Made by a program: the position numbers and the translations under genes. From positions 1 through 43,704 of the forward strand of contig CADASI010000066.1 in NCBI GenBank assembly GCA_902790525.1: a DNA stretch of 43,704 nt, read 5' to 3'. This stretch comes from an uncultured Eubacteriales bacterium (GTDB lineage Bacteria; Bacillota; Clostridia; Christensenellales; Aristaeellaceae). The number at the start of each line of letters is the position of its first letter. Positions within the stretch are counted from its first letter, which is position 1. Below, piece by piece: positions 34,254 through 43,704 of the stretch. A model generated the notes under the pieces. The model did not search any database. It saw nothing but the letters and a program-made list of their open reading frames with translations, and was not told the origin of the DNA.

Positions 34254-36374
34254 ATGGCAAACAAGCTCGTCATCGTCGAATCTCCGGCCAAGGCCAGGAC
34301 GATCGGCAAGTTCCTGGGCCGGGGCTACAAGGTCGAGGCGTCCCAGGGACATGTGCGCGACCTCCCCAAGAGCCAGATCGGCGTGGATGTCGATAACAAC
34401 TTTGAACCCAAGTACATCACCATTCGCGGGCGGGGCGAGATACTGGGCAAGATCCGCAAGGAAGCCCGCGCCGCCGGGAAGATCTACCTCGCGACCGACC
34501 CGGACCGCGAGGGCGAGGCCATCTCCTGGCACCTGGCCAATGTGCTGGGCATCGCGGAGGACGCCCCCTGCCGCATCGAGTTTCACGAGGTGACCGCCAA
34601 GGCCGTCAAGGCCGCGGTGAAGAACCCCCGGAAGATCAACATGGACCTGGTCAACGCCCAGCAGGCCCGGCGCGTGCTGGACCGGCTGGTGGGCTACAAG
34701 ATCAGCCCCATCCTCTGGCAGAAGGTCAAGAAGGGGTTGAGCGCCGGGCGCGTGCAGTCCGTCGCCACCAAGATCATCTGCGACCGCGAGGCCGAGATCG
34801 AGGCCTTCATCCCCGAGGAATACTGGACGCTGGACGGCACGTTCTCCGTCAACAACGCCCCGGTGAAGGCCCGCTTCATGGGCATCGGGGACGAGAAGGT
34901 GGAACTCAAGACCCGCGCCGAGGCCGACGACGTCATCGCCCGTTTGAAGGACGCCCGCTACACCGTGGGCGAGATCAAACAGAGCGAGCGCCGCCGCATG
35001 CCCGCCGCGCCGTTCACCACCTCGAACCTCCAGCAGGAGGCCAGCCGCAAGCTGGGCTTCTCCACCCAGAAGACCATGCAGATCGCCCAGCAGCTCTACG
35101 AGGGCGTGGAGCTTGCGGGCGAGGGCAGCCAGGGCCTGGTGACCTACATCCGCACGGACTCCACCCGCATCGCCGACGAGGCCGTGGACGCCGTGCGCGC
35201 GCTGATCCTCGAAAGCTACGGGCCGGATTACCTGCCCGAGAAGCCCAACACCTTCAAGACTCGCAAGTCCGCGCAGGACGCCCACGAGGCCATCCGCCCC
35301 ACCGTGGTGGACCGCAAGCCCGAGAACATCAAGGCGTCGCTGTCGCGGGACCAGTTCCGGCTGTACAAGCTGATCTACGAGCGCTTCATGTCCAGCCAGA
35401 TGACCCCGGCCCTCTACGACACCCTGACCGCGGACATCGACGCCTCCACCGGCCCCCGGTTCCACTTCTCCGGGCAGAAGCTGCGCTTCCCCGGCTTTAC
35501 CCGGGTCTACGTGGAGAGCCAGGACGATGCGCAGGACGAGGTCGACAACGCCAGCCTGCCGGACATCACCCAGGGCATGACCGCGGCCTGCGGCGACCTG
35601 GACGCCGAGCAGCACTTCACCCAGCCGCCGCCAAGGTACACCGAGGCGTCGCTGGTGCGCACGCTGGAGGAGCTGGGCATCGGACGCCCGTCCACCTACT
35701 CCCCGACCATCTCCACCATCACCGGGCGCAGGGGCTACATCGCCAAGGAGAACAAGCGCCTGGTGCCCACGGAGCTGGGCCGGATCGTCAACGACCTGAT
35801 GTGCAAGAACTTCCCCGACATCGTGGACACCACCTTCACCGCCGGCATGGAGGACGCGCTGGACGAGGTCGAGGCCGGCAAGATGGAGTGGAAGACCATC
35901 GTGTCCGACTTCTACACCCCCTTCGAGAAGGACCTGGAGAAGGCCGAGGCGTCCATCGAAAAGGTGGCCATCGAGGACCAGGTGTCCGACGTGCCCTGCG
36001 AAAAGTGCGGCGCGATGATGGTCTACAAGATGAGCCGCTACGGCCGCTTCCTGGCCTGCCCCAACTTCCCCGCCTGCCGCAATACCCTGGCCCTGCCCAA
36101 CAACATCGGCGTCAAGTGCCCCAAATGCGGCGGCGAGCTGCTGGAGCGCATCAGCAAGAAGGGCCGCAAGTTCTACGGCTGCGAGAAGTACCCCGAGTGC
36201 GACTTCGTGTCCTGGGACCGCCCCGTGAACGACCGCTGCCCCGTCTGCGGCAGCTATATGGTCTTGAAGCGCGGCCCCAAGGACACCGTCTACCACGTCT
36301 GCGCCAGCGAAACCTGCCGGCATAAGGTGCAGGTGGAGAATACCGCGGCGGAGGATGGGGAGAACGGGGATTAA
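34254..36374 (+). CDS. topA: DNA topoisomerase I
   Basis: 706 aa. Toprim domain (KLVIVESPAKARTIGKFLGR, ATDPDREGEAISWHL), catalytic Tyr298 in YIRTDSTRI, and three C-terminal zinc-ribbon units: CEKCG...CPNFPAC, CPKCGG...CEKYPEC and CPVCG...CASETC. It relaxes negative supercoils. GGAGG precedes the ATG, 16 nt after dprA. The TAA stop is immediately followed by a heptamer array. Confidence 0.98.
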   Translation: MANKLVIVESPAKARTIGKFLGRGYKVEASQGHVRDLPKSQIGVDVDNNFEPKYITIRGRGEILGKIRKEARAAGKIYLATDPDREGEAISWHLANVLGIAEDAPCRIEFHEVTAKAVKAAVKNPRKINMDLVNAQQARRVLDRLVGYKISPILWQKVKKGLSAGRVQSVATKIICDREAEIEAFIPEEYWTLDGTFSVNNAPVKARFMGIGDEKVELKTRAEADDVIARLKDARYTVGEIKQSERRRMPAAPFTTSNLQQEASRKLGFSTQKTMQIAQQLYEGVELAGEGSQGLVTYIRTDSTRIADEAVDAVRALILESYGPDYLPEKPNTFKTRKSAQDAHEAIRPTVVDRKPENIKASLSRDQFRLYKLIYERFMSSQMTPALYDTLTADIDASTGPRFHFSGQKLRFPGFTRVYVESQDDAQDEVDNASLPDITQGMTAACGDLDAEQHFTQPPPRYTEASLVRTLEELGIGRPSTYSPTISTITGRRGYIAKENKRLVPTELGRIVNDLMCKNFPDIVDTTFTAGMEDALDEVEAGKMEWKTIVSDFYTPFEKDLEKAEASIEKVAIEDQVSDVPCEKCGAMMVYKMSRYGRFLACPNFPACRNTLALPNNIGVKCPKCGGELLERISKKGRKFYGCEKYPECDFVSWDRPVNDRCPVCGSYMVLKRGPKDTVYHVCASETCRHKVQVENTAAEDGENGD

Positions 36375-36406
36375 TTAGGAATTAGGAATGGGGAATTAGG
36401 AATTAT
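36375..36406 (+). repeat. AATTAGG heptamer array directly after the topA stop
   Basis: Units TTAGGAA, TTAGGAA, TGGGGAA, TTAGGAA, TTA begin one base after TAA. Inverted partner at 36477-36509. Confidence 0.85.
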
Positions 36407-36452
36407 AGAATGCCCGGTCGGATGGTATGTTGAATCGCAATCCTTAATCAAA

Positions 36453-36470
36453 GAAATCCGCAAGGATTTC
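36453..36470. repeat. Subterminal hairpin GAAATCC-GCAA-GGATTTC
   Basis: Preceded by TTAATCAAA, i.e. the TTTGATTAA of the other copies in reverse. It lies 6 nt inside the right heptamer array. Confidence 0.75.
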
Positions 36471-36476
36471 TACCTG

Positions 36477-36509
36477 AATTCCTAATTCCTAATTCCCAAC
36501 TCCTAATTT
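36477..36509 (-). repeat. AATTAGG heptamer array, right arm, before trmFO
   Basis: Plus-strand units GAATTCC, TAATTCC, TAATTCC, CAACTCC, TAATTTT. It closes the 135-bp element placed between topA and trmFO. Confidence 0.8.
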
Positions 36510-36546
36510 TATCTGATTCAACCTCTCTCTTTTGGAGAAAACACAA

Positions 36547-37869
36547 ATGCAGAATACCTTCCCCACAGTCACCGTCGTCGGCGCGGGTTTGGCGGGGTGC
36601 GAGGCGGCCTGGCAGCTGGCCAGGCGCGGCGTGCCGGTGCGGCTGATCGACATGAAGCCGCAAAAGTACAGCCCCGCGCACAAGTCCCCCGGCTTCGCGG
36701 AGCTGGTGTGCTCCAATTCATTGAAGGCGGAGCACCTGACCAACGCCTCCGGCCTTTTGAAGGTGGAGCTTCGGGCCATGGACAGCCTGATCCTCTCAGC
36801 GGGGGAGGCCACCCGGGTGCCCGCGGGGGGCGCGCTGGCGGTGGACCGCCACCTGTTCTCGGACAGGATCACTACGGCGGTCCAAAGCCACCCCCTCATA
36901 GAATGCGCGTCGGAACTCGTGGAGGAGATCCCCGAGGGCCCCGCCATCATCGCCACCGGGCCGCTGACCGACCCGGCGCTTTGCGATGCCATCGCGCGCT
37001 ACACCGGCGTGAAGGCGCTGAACTTCTTCGACGCCGCTGCCCCCATCGTCACCGCCGAATCGCTGGACATGACCAAGGTCTTCCGCGCCTCCCGCTACGG
37101 CCGGGGGTCGGACGACTACCTCAACTGCCCGATGACCGAGGACGAGTACAACGCCTTCTACGACGCGCTGGTCGGCGCGGAGCTGGCGGAGCTGCACGAC
37201 TTTGAAAAGAAGCTGGTGTTCGAGGGCTGCCTGGCCGTGGAGATACTGGCCTCCCGGGGCCGCCAGACGCTGGCTTTCGGGCCGCTGAAGCCGGTGGGGC
37301 TCGTCGATCCCCGCACGGGGAAGGAACCCTACGCCGTGGTGCAGCTCCGGCAGGAGAACGCCCAGGCCACGCTGTACAACCTGGTGGGCTTCCAGACGCG
37401 CCTCAAGTGGGGCGAGCAGAAGCGGGTGTTCTCGATGATCCCGGGGCTTGAGCACGCCGAGTTCGCCCGCTACGGCGTGATGCACCGCAACACCTACTTG
37501 AACGGCCCCGCGGTGCTGGGCCCAAACTACGCCGTGAAGGGCAATGCGATGCTGCGCTTCGCGGGGCAGCTTTCCGGCGTGGAGGGCTACATGGAGTCCA
37601 CCGCCAGCGGGCTGGTGGCTGCCGTGGGGCTGTACTGCGCGCTGCGCGGCAGGCCCGAGCCCGACTTCACCGGGCGGACGATACTGGGGGCACTGGCGCG
37701 GCACGTGTGCACGCCGAGCCCGAATTTCCAGCCGATGAACGCCAATTTCGGCATACTGGACCCCCTGCCCTTCAAGGTCAGGGGCAAGCGCAACCGATAC
37801 GAGAAGCTGTCGGAGGCCGCCATAGAGACATTGAACGAGGTGATCCAGCAATATGAGTTACGCGGATGA
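36547..37869 (+). CDS. trmFO: tRNA (m5U54) methyltransferase TrmFO, folate/FAD-dependent
   Basis: 440 aa from ATG 36547; an in-frame TTG at 36532 is less likely because GGAG sits between. FAD motif [15 protein letters not shown] is near the N-terminus. [49 protein letters not shown] and [19 protein letters not shown] are family signatures, with the Cys residues used in catalysis. It methylates U54 of tRNA using methylene-THF. Its end overlaps hslV by 17 nt. Confidence 0.97.
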   Translation: MQNTFPTVTVVGAGLAGCEAAWQLARRGVPVRLIDMKPQKYSPAHKSPGFAELVCSNSLKAEHLTNASGLLKVELRAMDSLILSAGEATRVPAGGALAVDRHLFSDRITTAVQSHPLIECASELVEEIPEGPAIIATGPLTDPALCDAIARYTGVKALNFFDAAAPIVTAESLDMTKVFRASRYGRGSDDYLNCPMTEDEYNAFYDALVGAELAELHDFEKKLVFEGCLAVEILASRGRQTLAFGPLKPVGLVDPRTGKEPYAVVQLRQENAQATLYNLVGFQTRLKWGEQKRVFSMIPGLEHAEFARYGVMHRNTYLNGPAVLGPNYAVKGNAMLRFAGQLSGVEGYMESTASGLVAAVGLYCALRGRPEPDFTGRTILGALARHVCTPSPNFQPMNANFGILDPLPFKVRGKRNRYEKLSEAAIETLNEVIQQYELRG

Positions 37870-38410
37870 ACCCAGAAGCCCCTTCCGGGGCACCACGATC
37901 TGTGCGGTGAAGCGCGACGGCGTGATCGCCGTGGCGGGGGACGGGCAGGTCACCATGGGCGAGCACACCATCATGAAGGGCACCGCGAAAAAGGTGCGGC
38001 GCATCTTCTCCGGCAAGGTCGTCGTCGGCTTCGCCGGGTCGGTGGCGGACGCCTTCGCGCTGTCGGAGAAGTTCGAGGACAAGCTGACCCAGTACTCCGG
38101 CAACCTGCCCCGCGCTGCCGTGGAGCTGGCGCAGGACTGGCGGATGGACAAGGCCATGCGCCGCCTGGAGGCCATGCTGCTTTGCGCCGATCAGGAAAAC
38201 CTGATGCTGGTCAGCGGCACCGGCGAGGTCATCGAGCCCGACGACGGCATACTCGCCATCGGCTCCGGCGGCAACTACGCCCTCGCCGCCGCCCGCGCCC
38301 TCTGTAACAACACCGACCTCCCCGCCCCCGAGATCGCAAGAAAGGCGCTGGAGATCGCGTCTGAAATTTGCGTGTATACGAATGGGAATATCATTGTGGA
38401 GACAGTGTGA
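37853..38410 (+). CDS. hslV: HslV/ClpQ peptidase subunit
   Basis: 185 aa. The proteasome-like core starts at [20 protein letters not shown]; Thr14-Thr15 align with the catalytic Thr of HslV, so about 13 N-terminal residues ([13 protein letters not shown]) would be removed or retained as in Bacillus ClpQ, which starts with Ser. It forms a double hexamer capped by HslU. The usual xerC gene between trmFO and hslV is absent; instead hslV overlaps trmFO. A 276-bp repeat element separates it from hslU. Heptamers start a few bases after the stop. Confidence 0.96.
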   Translation: MSYADEPRSPFRGTTICAVKRDGVIAVAGDGQVTMGEHTIMKGTAKKVRRIFSGKVVVGFAGSVADAFALSEKFEDKLTQYSGNLPRAAVELAQDWRMDKAMRRLEAMLLCADQENLMLVSGTGEVIEPDDGILAIGSGGNYALAAARALCNNTDLPAPEIARKALEIASEICVYTNGNIIVETV

Positions 38411-38413
38411 GAT

Positions 38414-38690
38414 GAATTGAGAATTGAGAATGGCGGAACAAATCCTTGCGGATTTGTCTTGATTGGACCGCCGTTCCAATGCAGTGCCATACCGAATAGA
38501 CCACCAATCGTAACTATTCAGTCCGACGGGCGATCAGGGGATTGCCCCTACGGATACACGCGATTGTAGGGGCGATGCCCTCATCGCCCGCATGAAACGC
38601 ATGCCCGGACTGAACAGTTACCATTAATCAAAAGAAATCCGTCAGGATTTCCTCATAAATTCTCAATTCTCAATTTTCAATTCTCAATTA
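38414..38690. repeat. Nested inverted-repeat element between hslV and hslU, bounded by AATTGAG heptamers
   Basis: Left array GAATTGA-GAATTGA-GAAT (38414-38431) and inverted right array (TTCTCAA)n at 38659-38690. Inside are hairpin AAATCCTTGCGGATTT (38440-38455) with TTGATT, and its inverted copy near 38634-38651. Further in, GTAACTATTCAGTCCG (38510-38525) pairs with CGGACTGAACAGTTAC (38606-38621), one mismatch. In the centre, ATTGCCCCTAC (38541-38551) and GTAGGGGCGAT (38565-38575) form a REP-like hairpin. No gene is seen. Confidence 0.85.
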
Positions 38691-38722
38691 CAGCATGCCA
38701 CGGGCATTGAAAGGATATTATC

Positions 38723-40090
<1,368 letters not shown>

Positions 40091-40108
40091 GCGACAGGAG
40101 GTTTGTGA

Positions 40109-40981
40109 ATGGAACAGCAGCAGACCCGGGCGAAATGGGATACGGTCATCCGCCCGCGCAACGGCTGGTTTGACATCGACCTGAAGGGCGTTTTGAAGTA
40201 CAGGGATCTGATCCTGCTGATGGTGAAGCGCAACTTCACCGTGCTCTACAAGCAGACAGTGCTCGGCCCCGCCTGGGTGGTGATCCAGCCGCTTCTGACC
40301 ACGCTGGTGTTCACCGTGATATTCGGCAAGGTGGCGGGGCTGCCCACGGACGGCATGCCGATGTTCGTGTTCTACATGGGCGGCAACGTGTGCTGGAGCT
40401 ACTTTCAGAACTGCCTGGTCAACACGTCGAACACCTTCATCAAAAACAGCGACATATTCGGCAAGGTCTACTTTCCGCGGCTGTGCATGCCCATCGCCAC
40501 GATCCTCACGGAGCTGATCAACTTCTTCGTGCAGTTCTTGCTGTTTTTGATCGTGGTGCTGTACTACGCCTCGCGGCTCAAGCCCACGATCTGCCCCAAC
40601 TGGCGGCTGATCGTGCTGACGCCGCTGATGCTTTTGCAGCTGGGCGTGCTGGGTCTGGGCTTCGGCATCATCGTGTCCGCGCTGACCACGAAGTACCGCG
40701 ACCTGGCGATGCTGGTGTCCTTCGGCGTCCACCTGTGGATGTACGCCACCCCGGTGACCTACTCCACCTCGATGATCGCGTCGAAGTATCCCAATATGAT
40801 GGGCATCTACATGTTAAACCCCATCACCCCCATCATCGAATTGTTCCGCGCCGCCTACCTGGGCACGGAGGTCTACTCGTATGGCTATAACCTGCAATCC
40901 GTGATCGTCACCATTGTGGTGTTCGTCATCGGCGTGGTGCTGTTCTCGCGCATCGAAAAGACGTTCATGGATACGGTTTAA
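40109..40981 (+). CDS. ABC-2 type polysaccharide exporter permease (Wzm/TagG-like)
   Basis: 290 aa. The cytoplasmic N-terminus (RNGWFDIDLKGVLKYRDLIL) and MVKRNFTVLYKQTVLGPAWVVIQPLLTTLVF are typical of Wzm/RfbA/TagG permeases. Six membrane segments follow, ending with VVFVIGVVLFSRIEKTFMD. Together with the next gene it should export a lipid-linked glycan. AGGAGG precedes the ATG, 18 nt after hslU. No glycosyltransferase is in the window. Confidence 0.93.
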   Translation: MEQQQTRAKWDTVIRPRNGWFDIDLKGVLKYRDLILLMVKRNFTVLYKQTVLGPAWVVIQPLLTTLVFTVIFGKVAGLPTDGMPMFVFYMGGNVCWSYFQNCLVNTSNTFIKNSDIFGKVYFPRLCMPIATILTELINFFVQFLLFLIVVLYYASRLKPTICPNWRLIVLTPLMLLQLGVLGLGFGIIVSALTTKYRDLAMLVSFGVHLWMYATPVTYSTSMIASKYPNMMGIYMLNPITPIIELFRAAYLGTEVYSYGYNLQSVIVTIVVFVIGVVLFSRIEKTFMDTV

Positions 40982-40998
40982 TCGAAAGGAAAGCGACT

Positions 40999-42261
40999 AT
41001 GTCAGAAAGACTGCTCGAAGTGGACGGCGTTTCCAAGCAATACAGGCTGGGCATGATCGGCGGCGGCACGCTGCACGGCGACCTGACCAGCTGGTTTGCC
41101 CGCATCCGCGGCAAGGAGGACCCCAACACCAAGATCGGCATGGAGCACTACGGCCCCAACGAGACCTTCTGGGCGCTTCGGGACGTGAGCTTCAACGTCG
41201 ACCGCGGGGACGCCCTGGCCATCACCGGGCGAAACGGCGCGGGCAAGTCCACGATCCTCAAGCTGATCTCCCGCATCACCGCCCCCACCGAGGGCGAGAT
41301 ACGCATCCGCGGCAAAGTGGCAAGCCTGCTGGAGATCGGCACCGGCTTCCACAAGGAGCTGAGCGGTCGGGACAACATCTACTTAAACGGCGCGATACTG
41401 GGCATGAACCGGGCCGAGACCACCTCCAAGATCAAGCAGATCATAGAGTTTTCCGAGATCGAGCAGTTCATCGACACCCCGGTGAAGCGCTATTCCTCCG
41501 GCATGTACGTCAAGCTGGCCTTCGCGGTGGCGGCGCACCTGGACCCCGAGGTGATGATCTGCGACGAGGTGCTGGCCGTGGGTGACCTGGCCTTCCAGCA
41601 GAAGTGCCTGCAGAAGATGCGCGACATCGCCCAGGACGGCCGCGCGGTGCTCTACGTCAGCCACAACATGCGCACGGTGTCGCAGCTTTGCAACCGCGGG
41701 CTGTTCCTCGAGCAGGGCGCCGTCAAGTACGACGGCACCGTGGAGCGCGCCATCGAGATCTACGGCGGCAGCGGGGCCCGCAGCTTAAAGCAGGACCTCG
41801 ACCATATCCCCCATCCCAGAAACCGCGGCGACACCATGCGCATGCAGGAGATCGAGTTTCTGAACACCCAGGCGCTGGAGTACACCATGGATTCCGTGAT
41901 GGAGTTCCGGCTCAAGGGTATCGCGCACCTGGCCGACCCGCACCTGCGCATACGGCTGATCGTCAAGAGCAGCATCGCCTCGCCCATCGCCATGACCCAG
42001 ACGGAGCCCTTCGAGATCAAAGCCGAGGAGGTCTTCGACCGCACCGTCCGCTTCCCGCTGGACGGCATCGCGCCGGGCGAGTACGTCATGAAGCTGTCGC
42101 TGATCTCCGGCAAGCCCACGGGCACCTCCGTCTACTACGATACCCTCGAGGACGTCAGCCGCTTCATCATCACCGACGATCCCGCCGTCAACGCCGGCTT
42201 CCTGTGGCGCGAGTCGCTGTGGGGCAATTACCGGCTGAAGCCGCTGGAGTTTATCGACTAA
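40999..42261 (+). CDS. ABC transporter ATPase with Wzt-type C-terminal domain
   Basis: 420 aa. Walker A GRNGAGKST (77-85), Q-loop region, signature YSSGMYVKLAFA, Walker B VMICDEVLAVGD and the H-loop in VSHNM. The residues up to about 60 contain an extra segment (GGGTLHGDLTSWFARIRGKE) usual in Tag/Wzt ATPases. From about 275 a beta-sandwich (MRMQEIEFLNTQALEYTMDS ... LEPLEFID) resembles the Wzt C-terminal domain that binds the end-modified O-polysaccharide. It starts 17 nt after the permease gene. Confidence 0.93.
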   Translation: MSERLLEVDGVSKQYRLGMIGGGTLHGDLTSWFARIRGKEDPNTKIGMEHYGPNETFWALRDVSFNVDRGDALAITGRNGAGKSTILKLISRITAPTEGEIRIRGKVASLLEIGTGFHKELSGRDNIYLNGAILGMNRAETTSKIKQIIEFSEIEQFIDTPVKRYSSGMYVKLAFAVAAHLDPEVMICDEVLAVGDLAFQQKCLQKMRDIAQDGRAVLYVSHNMRTVSQLCNRGLFLEQGAVKYDGTVERAIEIYGGSGARSLKQDLDHIPHPRNRGDTMRMQEIEFLNTQALEYTMDSVMEFRLKGIAHLADPHLRIRLIVKSSIASPIAMTQTEPFEIKAEEVFDRTVRFPLDGIAPGEYVMKLSLISGKPTGTSVYYDTLEDVSRFIITDDPAVNAGFLWRESLWGNYRLKPLEFID

Positions 42262-42265
42262 AGAG

Positions 42266-42293
42266 GCAGGGACGCGCCATGGCGCGTCCCTGC
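42266..42293. repeat. 28-bp perfect palindrome, GCAGGGACGCG type
   Basis: Left arm GCAGGGACGCGCCA, right arm its complement. It lies 5 nt after the ATPase stop and 16 nt from the convergent gene, so it may end both transcripts. It is a relative of 32961-32988 and 7083-7108. Confidence 0.85.
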
Positions 42294-42309
42294 GTCCCTG
42301 TGATCATTG

Positions 42310-43704
42310 TCACCGCCGGGTGACGACTTCCAGCGCGCTGCCGTCCGAGTACATGCTGACCCGGCCGTTGCGGTTGGACGCGGTGATGTACACCTTGATG
42401 CCGCGCCGCTTGAGCCAATGGACGTAGGCCCTGGGCGGCAGCTGATCGGCGCTGGTGGAGAACACCACGATCTGCGGCTTCGCCTTCTTGATCAGGTATT
42501 TCTGGGACTTGTCGTGGTGGGGGTTTTTCACCACCATGGCGCGCATGGCCCCCGGCATGCGCCGGTTGATGTCGACCAGCTCGCCCCCCAGCGCGTCGCC
42601 GCAGAGCAGGAAGCTGTTGACGCCGTGGGTGAGCCGGAGCACCAGCGAATTGCGGTTTTCGGGGCCGCCCTCCTCGGTGCCGGCCTTGATGACGTGGATC
42701 GGCCCCAGGCACACCAGGTTCGCGCTGCCCAGCGCAATGGTCTCGCCCGGGCGCATGATGTGGTAGTTCGCGGTCTTCGCTGCGGCCCGCTCCGCCGGGC
42801 CGTGGGCCCAGCGCCTGATCCAGCCGATGCAGCGCTTATGGGGGACGAGCACCGTGTCCACGTCCAGACCCTCCAGGATCACCGGCGCGCCGCCCAGGTG
42901 GTCCTCGTGGCCGTGGGTGCCCACGTAGTATTTGAGGTGCGTGATGCCCCGCCGGAGCAGGTACTTCTTCGCCTTCACGCCCTGCGGGTGCTCGCCGGAG
43001 TCGAAGAAGGCGTATTCGCCGTCGCAGCAGAGCAGTATGCCGTCGTTGTGGCCGATGTTCAGGAAGGTGACCTCCAGCCGCCCCTGGACGGCGTTGGCGT
43101 CCGGGATGTCCACGTCCACCCGGCAGCGGGCGGTCCTGCCGTTGTAGGTCCGCGCTGTGACGGTGGCCGCGCCCGCGCCCACGGCGGTGACCAGCCCGGT
43201 GGCCGGGTCCACCGCCGCCACCCCCGGATTGGAGGAGACAAAGCGCACCCGGCTGCTGCCCCCGTACACGGTGCAGCCGAGCTGGGCGCTGTCCCCGGCG
43301 TGCAGGGACAGGCCGTGCCGGTGCATGTGGATGCGCTTGGGCGCGCGGGTGACCTGTACGGCGATGGGCAGCGTGAGGCCGCCGTCCGAGGTGACGGTGA
43401 CGGTGCACCGGCCCTTCTTCCGTCCCTTGACGACGCCGTCCGCGGAGACGGTGGCGATCCTCGGGCGGCTGGAGCGGTACGTCAGCGCGCAGGGAGCGCC
43501 CTGCGGCACCGGGGTCACGCCCAGCGGCACCGATTCGCCCTTGCCGATCGACAGCGATACGCTGGGCGCGGTGAGGCCCGAGGCCGCCTCGGGGGCGGCC
43601 TCGGCGGGGGACACGCCTGCTTCGGCGGGAGTGCCCGGATCCACGGGCGCGTCCGGCACGGTGGGCACGTCGGTCCCGGCGCTCGCGGGGGCATCCGGGG
43701 CGTC
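42310..43704 (-). CDS. Secreted-type protein with BIG2 Ig-like domains and a ComEC-like MBL domain (5' end outside window)
   Basis: At least 464 residues; the frame is open through base 43704, so the GTG at 43668 is not necessarily the start. Order: Pro/Ala-rich linker (DAPVDPGTPAEAGVSPAEA), two BIG2-like units (SIGKGESVPLGVTPVPQGAP; LHAGDSAQLGCTVYGGSSRV ... VTAVGAGAATVTART), then an MBL fold starting VTFLNIGHNDGILL. Metal motif THGHEDHLGG and later CGDALGGELV, NPHHDKS fit the C-terminal nuclease-like domain of ComEC/Rec2. The surface-type BIG2 domains imply export; the signal peptide would lie beyond the window. The role (nuclease or hydrolase) is unknown. Confidence 0.87.
   Translation of the reverse strand, partial: DAPDAPASAGTDVPTVPDAPVDPGTPAEAGVSPAEAAPEAASGLTAPSVSLSIGKGESVPLGVTPVPQGAPCALTYRSSRPRIATVSADGVVKGRKKGRCTVTVTSDGGLTLPIAVQVTRAPKRIHMHRHGLSLHAGDSAQLGCTVYGGSSRVRFVSSNPGVAAVDPATGLVTAVGAGAATVTARTYNGRTARCRVDVDIPDANAVQGRLEVTFLNIGHNDGILLCCDGEYAFFDSGEHPQGVKAKKYLLRRGITHLKYYVGTHGHEDHLGGAPVILEGLDVDTVLVPHKRCIGWIRRWAHGPAERAAAKTANYHIMRPGETIALGSANLVCLGPIHVIKAGTEEGGPENRNSLVLRLTHGVNSFLLCGDALGGELVDINRRMPGAMRAMVVKNPHHDKSQKYLIKKAKPQIVVFSTSADQLPPRAYVHWLKRRGIKVYITASNRNGRVSMYSDGSALEVVTRR

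Noticed and set aside
38414-38722. A tRNA or small RNA gene between hslV and hslU
   Set aside because: No cloverleaf or T-loop consensus; the structure is explained by nested inverted repeats.

Overview
The window is about 43.7 kb of GC-rich, gene-dense chromosome. It looks like an anaerobic low-copy-repeat Clostridia (Firmicutes), probably a gut member. Support: the dprA-topA-trmFO-hslV-hslU order (the Bacillus/Clostridia smf-topA-gid-(codV)-clpQ-clpY block), YhaM, rubredoxin, folate-type TrmFO, strong AGGAGG ribosome-binding sites and SigA-type promoters with 17-bp spacers. Placement below class is a guess. Two conserved genes carry out-of-frame deletions (ilvE, secA), so the sequence may come from a metagenome assembly.

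Layout. 1-2035 (minus): a BMP-type ABC importer (binding protein plus the ATPase, cut by the window edge). 2512-5694: glycerophosphodiesterase, YhaM exoribonuclease and a two-gene membrane operon. 5753-10078: rubredoxin, an HMA-like protein plus TtcA-like PP-loop enzyme, then an M19 dipeptidase overlapping a TetM-like GTPase. 10079-10691: a 613-bp repeat mosaic. 10692-16853: a four-helix protein, a broken ilvE with an upstream small ORF, an EAL-type c-di-GMP phosphodiesterase operon, and lipoate ligase. 17043-18311: rpsF-ssb-rpsR. 18417-22161: a GH94 phosphorylase overlapping a phosphohexomutase. 22352-25310: two envelope quality-control proteins (HtrA, parvulin PPIase). 25402-31304 (minus): secA(broken)-prfB-TIGR04076-DUF1461-tsaD. 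31531-32925: MATE transporter. 33129-42261: dprA-topA-trmFO-hslV-hslU-wzm-wzt. 42310-43704 (minus): a BIG2 plus metallo-beta-lactamase protein, cut by the edge.

The most unusual content is intergenic. Short tandem arrays with an exact 7-bp period recur through the window in several unrelated sequences: AATTRGG, AATTGAG, GGGAACA, GCAGAGT and GGGAGTA. The AATT-type arrays begin at, or inside, the stop codon of the neighbouring gene. They come as inverted pairs enclosing variable cargo, often with a subterminal hairpin AAATCC-TTGC-GGATTT followed by TTGATT(AA). Into or between these are nested a TA-flanked MITE, REP-like palindromes (GTAGGGACGCC...) and other inverted-repeat cassettes. This looks like a modular family of non-coding mobile or self-expanding elements. 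I found no gene in the window that would mobilise them.

Functional themes: translation and tRNA modification (TsaD, TtcA-like, TrmFO, RF2, S6, S18, TetM-like GTPase), envelope export and quality control (SecA, HtrA, PPIase, Wzm/Wzt), phosphorolytic disaccharide use (GH94 plus mutase), and proteolysis (HslUV).
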